Positions 19,801-44,462 of a stretch of 64,000 nucleotides of DNA are shown here, piece after piece. The notes below the pieces were generated by a model. That model did not search any database. It was not told the DNA's origin and saw only the letters and a list, made by a program, of their open reading frames with translations. The stretch comes from Haematococcus lacustris (lineage: Eukaryota > Chlorophyta > Chlorophyceae > Chlamydomonadales > Haematococcaceae), in contig JASKMD010000019.1 of the NCBI GenBank assembly GCA_030144725.1, positions 493,596 through 557,595 on the forward strand, read 5' to 3'. The position numbers were made by a program, and so were the translations under genes. Within the stretch, counting starts at the first letter, position 1. Each line of letters opens with the position of its first letter.

Positions 19801-22800
19801 ACATGGTTGCGCAGTAGTGTGATAAATTGAGTGTCCAATTCCTGTGTAAGCTCATGCACCTGCAGGGCATAGGCATGCCATGTGATGGAGGAGTGACCCA
19901 GGGGTGTGATGGAGGAGTGACCCAGGGGTGTGATGGAGGAGTGACCCAGGGGTGTGATGGAGGAGTAACCCAGGGGTGTGATGGAGGAGTGACCCAGGGG
20001 TGTGATAGATCAGGAATAGGAGCAGAAGCAGCGACAGCTGTAGTAGCACAAGTAGGAGGTGAGGGGGTCACACCTGCATGAGTGCCGGCTGCAGCTCCTC
20101 CATGCGAGCTTCACGCCGGCAGCGTGGACACTCACACCTTGCAGGCACACCACAACGACCCTTGACTGAGTTTGTTAGGTACATGCCAGGCCCCCCGCAA
20201 GTCAACCAAGCTAAAGGAAGGGGTTGCCGCATGCCTTCTATATAGCCAGGTAAAGGTCGGGGATGGTGAGGGTTACAATGGTTTGCGAATACAGTTGTGG
20301 ATGGGGCAACACTGCTTCTCACCAAACAGGCAATGTCAGGAGGACAAGGCAGTGAAACATGAAAGAAAAAGAAGGAAAGCAAGAGTCATCCTCCGCATGC
20401 GACATGCACACAAGCACAAATCCTGACGCCCCATGCACCAGGCGCTCTCAGGCTTTGCTGACGCATTAGGCAACCTGCCTCACCAGAAGCCCCAGCGTTG
20501 CCTAAGTTGGAGCCGCCTGGCCATCAGGGGCTGGCAGGCGCCACGGGTGCCCAGGTAATTGAGTGTCAGCTCATCCCCTGAGTACACAGAGGCAGTGGTC
20601 CTGCACGACAGAGGGTTGGTGGCAGGGGCTGTGGAGGGGCCCAGGTGGCAGGGGCTGTGGAGGGGCCCAGGTATACATTCACAACTGCCTTGCATTGCGG
20701 GCACCAGCCATCGAGCCCCTGCCTGCCCCCCTGCAACCAACCAACTTCCCGCCAACCAACACCGCCCCGCCTGCCACCCTCCAACCGACTGTCTACCAAC
20801 CAACGCCCTTCTAGCCACAAGGTCTCCTCCCCCCGCCTCACCCGGCGACCACGACCCTTACCTGATGACCAGGCGGCCCCCGATGCAGCAGGCGCTGGTG
20901 TTGGGCGCGCAGGAGTGGTTCAGGAGGGCAGCCTCCGGCCACAGCCCAGTCACAACCTGGGTTGCCTCGTTCCTGCGGCAGTCAGGTGGCAGGAGCTGCT
21001 TGGTGCCCGACCAGGTGGGTTGGATCTGCCCTAAGAGTCATGCACATCAGTGATTTTTTTCAAAACTACCAAGCTGATGCTGGTCATGAAGGGTCCATAT
21101 ATATTATACACAGACATTAGGCATTTTTTGGTTACGAAGCAGCCTAGGCCAGCCAACGCAAGGGTCCGTTTGGTAACGAAAGCCGTTCTACGTACTACGG
21201 AAAAAAAAACCTGATGCACATGCTGCTGCTGCTGCTCAGTGGAGCCTGGCCCCATCCCTTGTGCTGGTCAGACACGTGCTCGCACGACTTAACAACAGAA
21301 AGAAAGACACCGCCCTTACCGTCGGGCGTGCCTCAAGGGAGGAGAGTAGCCTCGGGGCAAACCCTCGCTACCCTCCCTCCAGACCCGTGTTCGAATCCTA
21401 CCTGCAGCGGGCCAGGACTGGGTCTGTGCTGGGTAATGTGATGGCGTTGAAGCGCAAGACACGAGCCAGCTCCTCCAGACTCAATTCAGGCGCCTCCTCC
21501 TGCCCCTCCCCCTCTCCCCACACCTCATGGGGCAGCATCAAGCTCTGCCACACGGGGTCTACGTCACTGCTGCTGCTGCTGCTGCTGCCCGCCCCATCTC
21601 CCCCGTGCCACTGCTGGGGTCGCCAGCTGCCCAGCTCACGCATTTGGTCACTCCCTCTCACCCTCACTGCTCCAGCCACGCCAGGGCCACCCGGAAACTG
21701 TTGGGCACCCCCAGCATGGGCAGCACTCCCACTGCCAACCCCCCAGCTGCCACTGCTGCTGCTGCCGCCCCCGCCCCACCCGCTGCCATGCTGGCTGCTG
21801 GTATGACTAGAGGCAGCGATGAGGCCAGTAGGCAGGGCCCCAGGCTCAGCAGCAGTGGGGGCGCTAGTGGTGGAGAAGCAGAGCGCAGCCAGGGCCAGGC
21901 GGGGGGTGCTGGTGGGGGGGAGGCAGAGCTGCAGGTCCACCAGGGCAGTCAGCAGCTGAGGTGCAGCCCAGGCCTGAACAGCTGGGGAAGCAGCCTCCGC
22001 CTCCTCCTCCTCCTCCCTGGGCCCCTGAGCCCCGTGCACCTTCCTCCCCCCAGCTGCTGCTGCTGCCCCAGCCCCTGACCCTCTTCTTGCTACCACCTTC
22101 CCCGAACCTTTTGACCCTTCAGGGTTGCCCCTGAGCTGACTAAGCATTCGACTGCTGCTGCTGCTATTACTGCTGCTGCTGCTGCTGCCTGTGCGAGTGC
22201 TGCTGCTGCGGTTGCCGCTGCTGCTGCCGCTGCTGCGGCTGGCAGCCCCACCCTGGCTTGGTCTGGCTGAGGTTGCTGCTGCTGGAGGGGAGGAGGTGGA
22301 GGGGGCTGGGGGCAGAGGCCTGGGTGCTGTGTGGGGCTCAGGGCCAATGTGTAGGGCCAGGGGCTCACAGGCCAGGACCACCTCCCCCATCTGCAGCATG
22401 TCAGTGGCCACCACACCCCATCCTTTGCCTGCACATGCATGGCACATGGTTGCATGGCAACTGGCGCATGGAGCATGAGGAAGACATGGTGGGCTTGCAT
22501 GGGGCCAGCTTAACCACCACGTCACACTTCCACCCCATCATGGGTGTGACGCTTGAACCCGATGGCTGAAGACAGGGGTGACACACAGACAGGTGTGTCC
22601 TGCATCTGGCCAGGTCACACCTGATGGCTGACTTGTGTGATCTAGGGACATGGGTGACTTGTGTGATCTGCGAAACTATTATCATGCTGCACAACATCAA
22701 CACCCACACTTGTCACACCCCGCCCCTGCCCACCTTTTATTGCCTTCATTCTGACAGTGTTCACATATGCTGGCGGCAGCAGCGTCTGTATCTCACTAGG

Positions 22801-23484
22801 CGCCCCCGCCCTGCCCTGCCCCTCTACCTCCCCACCCCACCCCGACCCCTGCCGTGACACCAGCGCCGCCAGGGGATGGCTAAGGTGCCCACCGCTCCCC
22901 TGCACCTGCCCTGCTGCCGCCTCTGACGCCAAGCGCTGTGCTGGTGCCAAGCAGGGGTGAGGTAAAGCTGTGGGTTGGAGCGGCCGGGTCTGGGTCTGCG
23001 GTGCGGTGAGCATGATGTGCTGCTTGGGGCTGTCCTCCTGCCCCGGTAGTTCCAGGAAGGCCTGGAGCTCCTCACCCCCATACACCAACTGCAGCGCCAT
23101 CGTCAGTGCTGACTCGCCATCCAGGCCGCTGGCAAGCTGCCAGGGACCTTGTGGGTGGCGGTTGCGTACCAGTTCAGACATCAGCTGCTGTGCAGGGTCG
23201 GTGGTGGTGGGTGCGTTTGCGCCTTCTCTCCCATCTGCATCCTCGTCTTCAGCTGCCTCCAGCACATCCAACTCCTCGTCTGCCTGCCAGTCATAGTCTT
23301 CCACGTCGTCGCTGACAACAGAGTAGTCAGCGTATGCTGCTGCTCTAGCTGGTGGGGCCAGCTTTATGAGGGTCTGGCTGCATTGCGAATGACTTGGGAA
23401 GATGGGGGGAGTAGGAAGCCACACAGCTGGGGAGCGAGCTGTGAGGGTGGAGACATGCGCGCCGGCGCGTGCGATGGAGGTCAT
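16852..23484 (-). CDS. SET-domain protein (SMYD-like lysine methyltransferase family)
   Basis: Phase-consistent minus-strand exons: 23484-22734, 22428-21402, 20972-20862, 20600-20484, 20137-20074, 19859-19575, 19044-18947 and 18193-~18012. A likely last exon is about 17034-16852, whose junction I could not fix. The N-terminus has a possible organelle transit peptide and an acidic region. The SET domain starts across the first intron (KAIK|GKGWGVVATDMLQMGEVVL). It then carries a ~300-residue Ser/Gly/Ala-rich insert, resumes with RVLRFNAITLP, has the cofactor motif LLNHSCAPN (exon 20972-20862), GDELTLNYLG with the catalytic-type Tyr (20600-20484) and a post-SET CECPRC cysteine cluster (20137-20074). 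SET proteins transfer methyl groups from SAM to lysines; the substrate here is unknown. No MYND zinc finger is visible in the insert. The gene is head-to-head with the ABCD gene, and its introns contain long hexanucleotide arrays. Confidence 0.85.
17122..17731. repeat. (CCCCTG)n hexanucleotide array, ~100 units
   Basis: Near-continuous CCCCTG (GGGGCA on the gene strand) with occasional CCCCTGTGGC variants. It lies in the presumed last intron of the SET gene. It stays open in several frames as Pro-Ala, Pro-Leu or Cys-Pro repeats, but I do not treat those as coding. The minus (transcribed) strand has dense GGGG runs. Confidence 0.95.
18745..18820. repeat. 12-bp G-rich minisatellite
   Basis: About six exact copies of GGAGGAGCAGGG followed by a C/T-rich mirror segment (18835-18905). 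Intronic in the SET gene. Confidence 0.9.
19881..20006. repeat. 24-bp minisatellite, ~5 copies
   Basis: Unit TGATGGAGGAGTGACCCAGG plus GGTG, nearly perfect, lying in the SET-gene intron between exons 20137-20074 and 19859-19575. Confidence 0.93.
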
Positions 23485-23828
23485 GGTAGTCGCAGGTCAG
23501 ACTAGAGGACATGCAGGCATGTCGAAGGAAGAAATGCACACACTGCGAGGCAGCCAGCGACACGGCCGTTGTAGCGGTTGCTGAGGTGGTTGTCCGAGTT
23601 TGGACATAAGACACCAAGCCCCCACCAAGCGGACTGCTAGTCGCTCGGCAAGCCGCAATCTGGGTCTTTCTTGCCGGGCGATCAGGGTTCTTGAGCGTGC
23701 TGCCATCTGCGAGGTACAGACTCAATGAGAGCACGAACCCAGGTTCATCGCTGCTGATTTTGGTAACTTCGGTGTGAGCCAGTTTAGAAGCTTGGTGGCC
23801 GCTTGGTTGCGACTCCCTTCCCCCCGCC
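23485..23828. promoter_or_regulatory. Shared 5' intergenic region of divergent SET and ABCD genes
   Basis: 344 bp separate the proposed start codons of two divergently transcribed genes, so their promoters and 5' UTRs must overlap or share this interval. The ABCD start sits in a strong GCCATGG context. I see no clear TATA box, which is common for bidirectional promoters. Assignment rests on gene positions only. Confidence 0.5.
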
Positions 23829-37450
<13,622 letters not shown>

Positions 37451-37683
37451 GTGCAGTGCGGGGCACAGGCTGGCCAGTAGGTCCATGGCTGCTGCTCTCT
37501 CCCTCCTTCAGTGCATCCTTAGCATACGTGTTGGACAGATCAGCTAGGCCTCATCTTGCCTGGCTAGATTGCTTGGCTACATCAGCTAGGCGTCATCTTG
37601 GACAGATCATCCCGACTCCCCACCCTCATCCTCACCACTCTGCCGGCGCCATCGCATGCTCCTAATGGAGACTGCACATCCTG

Positions 37684-38434
37684 TTGAGCTCTTCAGGCGT
37701 TGTGCATTGCTGTGATGCTGACGCAGCGATGCTGCTAGAGACTCAGTGTTGCACTTGTGCAGGCTGCTGGGTTAAGGACTATTGGGACTGCCTGCTACGA
37801 ACAGCCACAGCACCAGTCCTTCCTCGTAACCCTGGTCGTTACATCTTCCGGTGTGATGCTGTGCAGGCGTCGCTGCTGGAGCAGGCGGGTCGGACGCCGC
37901 GGCCAGCGCAAGCCCCCCGGCTGCAGGCGAGTGTCTATAGGAACCACCGCTCGTCAGAAACGCGATCAGGGTGAGCTGCGGTCGTTCAGTTCTAGGTTTG
38001 CTCCGGCGGGGGCAGGCGTGAGAATGCGAGCCAGCGGTGCGAGCGTGGGTGGCGCTGCTTGCAGGGAGCGACCCACCGCCGCAGGGGAGCTTCAGTGCTT
38101 TGCAGGACCTCGTTGCGCAGTCTGTGGCGGCAGCAGGAAGGAGCACGAGCCCTCACGCCGCAAACAGTACATCTGAGCAGTCTGCCCCGAACACGTTCCT
38201 TGGATTCAAGCCCTGATACAGCTCGGACACTGCTAGTGAGGAACTTCTTGTATGGACCAGCGTTGAGGTTGGCCATAGAAGATGCGACTCCTGAATGACT
38301 GTGGTCAATGTTAGGCAGTTGTTGCACCTGGAATTGATTGGAAAGTAAGCCGTGGTGACGTGCGAACCCTCCACATGTCTTTACATGGCAGCTATAGCTA
38401 GCCACAGCTAGTCAGTCCCAACATAACATGACTG
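37684..38434 (+). mobile_element. Degenerate mobile-element coding remnant (probable)
   Basis: Overlapping short frames. One of them (37757-38176) contains a possible zinc-ribbon half (PRCAVCGG) and a basic tail. The segment lies directly upstream of the second copy of the dispersed 3' repeat at 38435-38560, as the interrupted ORF does at copy 1. Stops and frame changes suggest decay. I do not recognise the transposase type, and the left boundary with the ABCD 3' end is uncertain. Confidence 0.35.
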
Positions 38435-38560
38435 AAACCCTCACAAAGGGGATGTGTGACAGCAAGAGCTATAGGAGCTTGAGCTAGTTGTAGTCATGAC
38501 GGCACACACACCAGATGGTTGGAGCTGAAGTGGGAATTCGTAGACTTTTACAGTGACAAG
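38435..38560 (+). repeat. Dispersed repeat, copy 2
   Basis: Same ordered blocks as 15258-15395 (CCTCACAAAGGGGATGTGTG, AAGAGCTATAG, GGCACACACACCAGA, GAGCTGAAGTGGG), ending about 45 bp before the hAT element. Confidence 0.8.
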
Positions 38561-38603
38561 TCGTTACGCAGTTGTGAGTATGATCGATTGCATCAACATT
38601 AAC

Positions 38604-39083
38604 CAGTGTTGTGAAAATTTCAGATTTTCATTCAGATTTTCAATGAAAATTTTCATCTGAAAATCTGAACGTTTTCACTGCACATCTGAAAGTGCCGGGT
38701 GCTGCCCCCGGTCAGATCGCAGATCGGGTGTTGCAGAGTGATTGGCTGTGCTGCGATTGGCTTGGCTAGCGCCAGCGCGCTACAGCCACAGCGGAAGAAG
38801 CACAAGCCAGAAAACGCCACAGATGGCGGATCCACGGACAGCATGGACGGCTTGCATCTTTAAGAATGGCTTGCATGTCTAACTTTTGGCAAACTACGTA
38901 TTCCTGCATTTCAACCAGTGCAGGCCTACAAACAAGCCGCGTCTAAAAGGATAGGCTGAGAAATAGCGGCATCCGCTCAGTTTCACTGACGATGAAACTC
39001 TTTCAGTTTTTCACTGAATTTCATTTCATTTCATTGAAAATCTGAAAATTGAAAATATGAAAATCTGAAGATTCACAAGCCTG
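38604..39083. mobile_element. Non-autonomous hAT transposon (480 bp)
   Basis: The left end CAGTGTTGTGAAAATTTCAG and the inverse of the right end, CAGGCTTGTGAATCTTCAG, begin alike, and the similarity continues through TTCAGATTTTCA(AT) words for about 60 bp. An exact 8-bp direct repeat, ACATTAAC, flanks it (38596-38603 and 39084-39091). Eight-base duplications and CAG-initiated TIRs are the known hallmarks of hAT elements. The interior has no transposase ORF. It contains several further TTTTCA/TGAAAA sub-terminal repeats, as hAT transposase-binding motifs often do. Confidence 0.93.
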
Positions 39084-39091
39084 ACATTAAC

Positions 39092-39372
39092 ATCGCATGT
39101 ATGAACATCCGCCCATGCATTTTCCATGTGCAAGAACGGCGGACGTTTGCGCATGTTCTGCTGGGGTGACATTGTGCAGCGGACCTAACAGTCTTGTGCC
39201 TATTTAGCCTTAGGTTGTGGTCCTACTTGCCTGCTTGCTGACTTGCATGCAATGCTGGAATGACCATGCAATATCCAATCGCATGGATCAAAGTTTGTAA
39301 ACTAGGGTGGCGATGTGTGCTTGGTTCTTAGTGTCATAGTGTATGCGGTGCAGAGAGCATCAGGGTGTCTAG
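39092..39372. other. Short intergenic or 5' region
   Basis: About 280 bp between the hAT element and the start codon of the next gene. It may hold that gene's promoter and 5' UTR. No motif recognised. Confidence 0.35.
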
Positions 39373-42300
39373 ATGAGTCGGCCGGAGTTTAAGAGCAAGG
39401 CGAAGACCTCGCTGGCGAACCAAGGGCAAGGCGAAACCTTGCAGTTTCAGCTTAGCTGGAATGGGTTATATCTAGCACCAAAGAGTCGCACGATGGGCGG
39501 CAGTGCTGGCCTTGCGCCACCTATGCCCCTGCGCTTCATGACCCCTGAGCCCGTCAGGCGAGCATACAACGCGCGCGTCATTCATCAGCTAACCCGGGGT
39601 CGACAGCAGCTGTTCTTGCTTCATCTGCAGTGTGGCCGACTTCCAAGAGCAGTCCTCGCTGGCCTGTACAGCCCTCCATTCCCTCCTCCACAGCCCAGCT
39701 GTCACTGCAGCCTTGAACACCCTGCAGGTATAGCTGTGTCTGCGGTGTGTGTAGGGTGGTGTGAAGATGGCAGCAGCCATGTGTTTGATTTTTGCTTCTG
39801 GCCCACACTGTGTACAGCATCGCCAGGTCCTGTCCTGGAGAAAGCAGAATGATCACAGCGTCTACAGCTGCTACCACACATGCAAGTGGGGAGCCCTCTG
39901 GCTGCATGCAAGCCGCAACGTACCATGCAAGCCAGCTGGCATGTGGGCCATGTACACTGCAGAGTCAAGAAGCTGGTGGTGGTGGTGGTGGTGGTGGTGG
40001 TGGTGGTGGTGGTGGTGAGGTGGAGGAGGAGCTAGACGTGAGCGACCTCCTGGTCCCCGGGCCCCTTGAGGTGCTGGCCGCCACCAGCCTGGAGGTGGAC
40101 AGCCTCCTGCCTGCCGCTGCTCAGCAGACAGCTGTGCCAAGGAAGCAGGTGCGACCCGCCCGCACACCCACACCCATACAGCAGCAGCCACCCAGCTGCC
40201 CAGCTGGAGGGGAAGGGAGGTAGGGAGGTGACTATAGTTACCAACCCACCATCGGGGTAGAGACTGAGGCAGGGGTAGGGGTAGGGGTACACACCGATAG
40301 CAACAGCAACCCCCTGCCTACCCATACAACCAACTGGAAGGGAGAGGGAGGGAGTGCAGTAAAGGGGGAGAGTGGGAGTACAGCGGCAGCGCTGGCCACC
40401 ATTAGGGCGCCTGCCGTTCCCTGTCATGAAATTGTGGATGGGGGGCTTGAATGGGTGGGTGTCTGCTTCAGTCAGGCAGCACTCAGCTTCGACTCAGTGC
40501 CTCGGGGACTCAGTGACTCAGACACTCAGTGCCTCGGCGACTCAGTGACTCAGACACTCAGTGACTCGGCGACTCAGTGTCTCAGACACTCAGTAACTCA
40601 GACACTCAGTGACTCAGTGACTCAGACACTCAGTCCAGCCAAGCCCTAGTCGTGTTGGTGAAGGGCAGTGGGCCAGGGGCAGTGGACCAGGGGGCGCTCT
40701 GGTGAGCATTGCCAGGGTGAGAGGTGTCGCAACAGATCTGTGGTTGCCAGCAGCAGTCAAGGGGGCAGGGCATGGGCTGTGGGCTGTGGGCTGTGTTTGC
40801 CACCGGTTGGTCACAAGCATGGTGATGGTGGGTTTACACAGGTTCACCCCTCAGCTTGTAGTGGGTTGCTGCACAGGAGCAGGCAGGGCACCAGCACTGG
40901 CATGGCTGGGGTGGAGGAGGTGCCACACTGTGTTTCCCGGCCCCTGCCTCCCCCTCATCCTGCTGCTGTCCCACCCGCTGCAGGCCGCCACACCCACACC
41001 GCGCAAGCGCAAGCCGGCCTCAGCCTCAGCCTCAGCCCCTGACCATGACCATGACCCCCCTGCTGCTCCTGATGCCAGCGGAACATCAGAGCAGCAGGGG
41101 GGAGGGGGGCAGGGGGGGCCCACACCTGGCCGCAGGGGCCGGGGGAGGGGGCGGGGAGCAGGGCGGGGCCAGGGCCGGGGCCAGGACCAGGTCACTGTAG
41201 CTGCTGATGCTAGTGCTTTAGCTGGAGAAGATGCAGCAGGGGGTGCGTCAGCAGGCGTGGTGGAGCAGGGGCAGGGTGCAAGCAGGGGCAGAGGTAGGGG
41301 CAGGGGGAGAGGCAGGGGGAGGGGGAGGGGGAGGGGGAGGGGCAGGGATGGGGTGGAGGCAGCTAGCGTGGGGGCGGGAAGGGCAGTGGAAGAGGTGGGA
41401 GCAGGATCAGTTGCCTGCGACACGATGGGGGGGAGCAGCAGTGGTGGTGATGGGGGTGGGGGTGGGAAGGGGGAGGCCATGGCGGCAGGGTCAGGGGTAG
41501 GCAGGGCTCTGGGGTCTGAGGGGGGGCCAGGTCAGCAGCATAAGGGAGGGGGGCCCTTGGCTGCAGGCAGGGGGGGAGGGGGGGGGAGGCGGGAGAGAGG
41601 GTGCTGGGGGGGGAGGGGGGAGGGGGGCTGGGTGAGCCTGCAGCCAAGCGTGTGTGTGGTGGCCTGGGTGTGTCAATAGACGGCAGTGAGGGGGAGCGGG
41701 GAGATGCGGTGGCAGTAGCGCCAGCAGCGGCAGCAGGGGCGGCAGCGGTAGAAAGGGCAGCGGCAGTAGAAGGGGCAGCAGCAGAGGCAGCAGTGGCAGG
41801 CGGGGCAGCAGGGGCAGCAGGCGCTCTGACCTGCCCCCTGCCCCCCCCTCTGCCCCCCCCTCCCCTCCACTGGCACCGCAACAGCCCAGGCCGGCTATGT
41901 GTGCAGCTCACGGCGTGCCCTGCCAGAAGAGCTGAGCTGCAGCCAATGGGCGCAGCTGTACCGGCAGCACGCCTGGGTGTTTGACAGCCTGGGGGTGGCA
42001 CCCCCACACCTACCCCAGACCCTGCCCCCGCCTGGGCCCGCCACCGAGCCCCCCTCTGCCCCCCCCCTGTTGCCTCCACCTACCCAGGGACAGCTGGCTG
42101 GGAGGTCAGGGGCAGAGGGGGCGGCTGCAGCACAGCCTGCGCCAACAGCAGTGCCGGCAGCAGCAGCAGTGGGAGGGGGCGCACAGGCTGCAGCAACAGG
42201 GGGAGGGGGGGGTGCCTGGTCAGAGGGCAGGGCTCCCCGCTGCTGCCACCGCCACAGCAGGATGTGGTGGGGGAGGGGGGGGTCAACCAGGGGCGGCCGC

Positions 42301-42598
42301 CCTGCCCTCATGCCAGCCCTCACCCCCGCCCGGCTCTGCCTCCCCCCTGGCACTGACCCCCCTGGGCACCCCCACCCCCCCTGCACCAGGCCAGCCCCCC
42401 CCCACCCAGCCGGCCCCCAGCCCCCTGCCGCCCCCCCTAGGCCCTGATGACCCCCCCCCGCGCAGTCGTACCATCCGGCCTGAGCTGATCTGCGCCTGGC
42501 GGCAGCGCTTCAGCAGCGCTCTGGCCTGCCTGCACAGCCTGGAGGAGCTGCAGGCACACTGCCTGGCACGCAGGCCCGGACGCGCCCCCCCTCCCCCT

Positions 42599-42632
<34 letters not shown>

Positions 42633-42910
42633 CCCCCCTGCCTGGCGGGTTTTGCTCTACACCCTGCCCCCCGCTGCAGCTGAGGGGGAGGCAGGGCAGG
42701 AGCAGGGGCAGGGGCAGGGGGCCTTGGCCGTTCAAGAGCAAGCCGCGGGGCATCCAGGGGCGCAAAGCCCAGCACTGCCCGGCACCACAGGAGGGCTGGG
42801 GCCTGCGGTGGCCGGGGGGGCGAGAGCGAGGGGAGGGGCAGGCCAGGGGCGGGGGGGCCACCGGGGCTATGGGGGCTCGGGGGGAGGGTCCGTGGGCGGT
42901 ATCCCTGTGA
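39373..42910 (+). CDS. Low-complexity, RGG-rich putative nuclear protein (model uncertain)
   Basis: The first frame starts at ATG 39373 and is open to a donor near 39727 (CTGCAG|GTATAG). A phase-clean exon pair follows: 39963-40148 (poly-Gly from a GGT tract, then an acidic ELDVSDLLVPGPLEV segment) and 40984 onward (TPRKRKPASA, then Gly-Arg repeats of RGG type and Gly/Ala/Ser-rich sequence). Beyond about 41600 the plausible coding frame changes at least twice: AAKRVCGG in one frame, a Trp/Gln-containing segment EELSCSQWAQLYRQHAWVF at about 41925-41985, and PELICAWRQRFSSALACLHS near 42480. The polyG runs could hide short introns or sequence frameshifts. RGG regions usually bind RNA. No family is recognised. 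The exon 1 to exon 2 phase does not fit, so a piece is missing. Confidence 0.45.
39974..40016. repeat. (GGT)n tract encoding poly-glycine
   Basis: Fourteen GGT codons inside a supported exon of the RGG-type gene. Confidence 0.9.
40491..40636. repeat. GACTCAGTGACTCAGACACT minisatellite
   Basis: Array of 8-10-bp CTCAGTGA/CTCAGACA words in about 15 units, intronic to the RGG-type gene. Confidence 0.9.
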
Positions 42911-43216
42911 GTGAGTGCGGTGGCAAGTGGGGAGGAGAGGGGGGGGAGGGGGAAAGAGGGGGGAGGAGGGGGGGGAGACTGGGACGGACCTGGGGGGCTA
43001 GGGGTACAGGAGCCCGGAGCCAAAGGACAGCGGCTGGTTTGTTGGTCGGTGGGGGCCGACTGAACCTCTCCTACCCTTCCTCATGCCCCCGCTTCACCCC
43101 CCCGACCCCCACCTTCCCCCCCGCACGCCCCCTCCTACCTCCCCCACCCTCTTCCCCGCACCCTCCCCCCTCCCCCTTGCTTCCCCCCTCATCGCTCGTC
43201 CTGCACCTGCCTCCCC

Positions 43217-43750
43217 CCTGCTGACCCTCACCGTGACCTCCCCCCTGCTGACCCACACCGTGACCTCCCCCCTGCTGACCCACACCGTGACCTCCCCCTG
43301 CTGACCCACACCGTGACTCCCCCCTGCTGACCCACACCCGTGACCTCCCCCCTGCTGACCCACACCGTGACCTCCCCCCTGCTGACCCACACCGTGACCT
43401 CCCCCTGCTGACCCACACCGTGACCTCCCCCCTGCTGACCCACACCGTGACCTCCCCCCTGCTGACCCACACCGTGACCTCCCCCCTGCTGACCCACACC
43501 GTGACCTCCCCCCTGCTGACCCACACCGTGACCTCCCCCCTGCTGACCCACACCGTGACCTCCCCCCTGCTGACCCACACCGTGACCTCCCCCCTGCTGA
43601 CCCACACCGTGACCTCCCCCCTGCTGACCCACACCGTGACCTCCCCCCTGCTGACCCACACCGTGACCTCCCCCCTGCTGACCCACACCGTGACCTCCCC
43701 CCTGCTGACCCACACCGTGACCTCCCCCCTGCTGACCCACACCGTGACCC
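43217..43750. repeat. 24-bp tandem array, ~22 copies
   Basis: Unit CTGACCCACACCGTGACCTC plus CCCC, with a few one-base indels in the left copies and near identity in the right ones. The array lies 38 bp left of the N gap, so its true length may be larger. It is open on both strands because 24 is a multiple of three. It is unlikely to be coding. Confidence 0.95.
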
Positions 43751-43788
43751 CCCTGGCCTCTGCCCCTGCCTGCCTGCCAGGCCGACCT

Positions 43789-44288
43789 NNNNNNNNNNNN
43801 NNNNNNNNNNNNNNNNNNNNNNNNNNNNNNNNNNNNNNNNNNNNNNNNNNNNNNNNNNNNNNNNNNNNNNNNNNNNNNNNNNNNNNNNNNNNNNNNNNNN
43901 NNNNNNNNNNNNNNNNNNNNNNNNNNNNNNNNNNNNNNNNNNNNNNNNNNNNNNNNNNNNNNNNNNNNNNNNNNNNNNNNNNNNNNNNNNNNNNNNNNNN
44001 NNNNNNNNNNNNNNNNNNNNNNNNNNNNNNNNNNNNNNNNNNNNNNNNNNNNNNNNNNNNNNNNNNNNNNNNNNNNNNNNNNNNNNNNNNNNNNNNNNNN
44101 NNNNNNNNNNNNNNNNNNNNNNNNNNNNNNNNNNNNNNNNNNNNNNNNNNNNNNNNNNNNNNNNNNNNNNNNNNNNNNNNNNNNNNNNNNNNNNNNNNNN
44201 NNNNNNNNNNNNNNNNNNNNNNNNNNNNNNNNNNNNNNNNNNNNNNNNNNNNNNNNNNNNNNNNNNNNNNNNNNNNNNNNNNNNNNNN
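43789..44288. other. Assembly gap (500 N)
   Basis: Exactly 500 undetermined bases, a conventional placeholder length. It probably reflects collapse at the tandem arrays on either side. The 5' exons of the DUF1295 gene may be hidden in it. Confidence 0.98.
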
Positions 44289-44406
44289 CCCTCCCTGGCC
44301 TGGCCTGGTCTGGCCTGGCCCACTCTGCCCTGTGCCGCCCTGCCTGTACCCCAGTCCAGCCCAGCCTTGGCCCCCTCTGCACCCCCTCTGCACCTGAGCC
44401 CCTCCG

Positions 44407-44460
44407 TGCTGTGCTGTGCTGTGCTGTGCTGTGCTGTGCTGTGCTGTGCTGTGCTGTGCT
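44407..44460. repeat. (GTGCT)n pentanucleotide tract
   Basis: About 11 perfect GTGCT units, directly 5' to the first recognisable DUF1295 exon. Confidence 0.95.
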
Positions 44461-44462
44461 GC

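Noticed and set aside
21386..21405. GTGTTCGAATCCTAC, a tRNA B-box-like sequence in a SET-gene intron
   Set aside because: The T-stem does not pair around the loop, and no A box or acceptor stem could be found at the correct distance.
43217..43750. Regular 24-bp array resembling a CRISPR
   Set aside because: The units are directly abutting with no unique spacers, and the genome is eukaryotic. It is a minisatellite.
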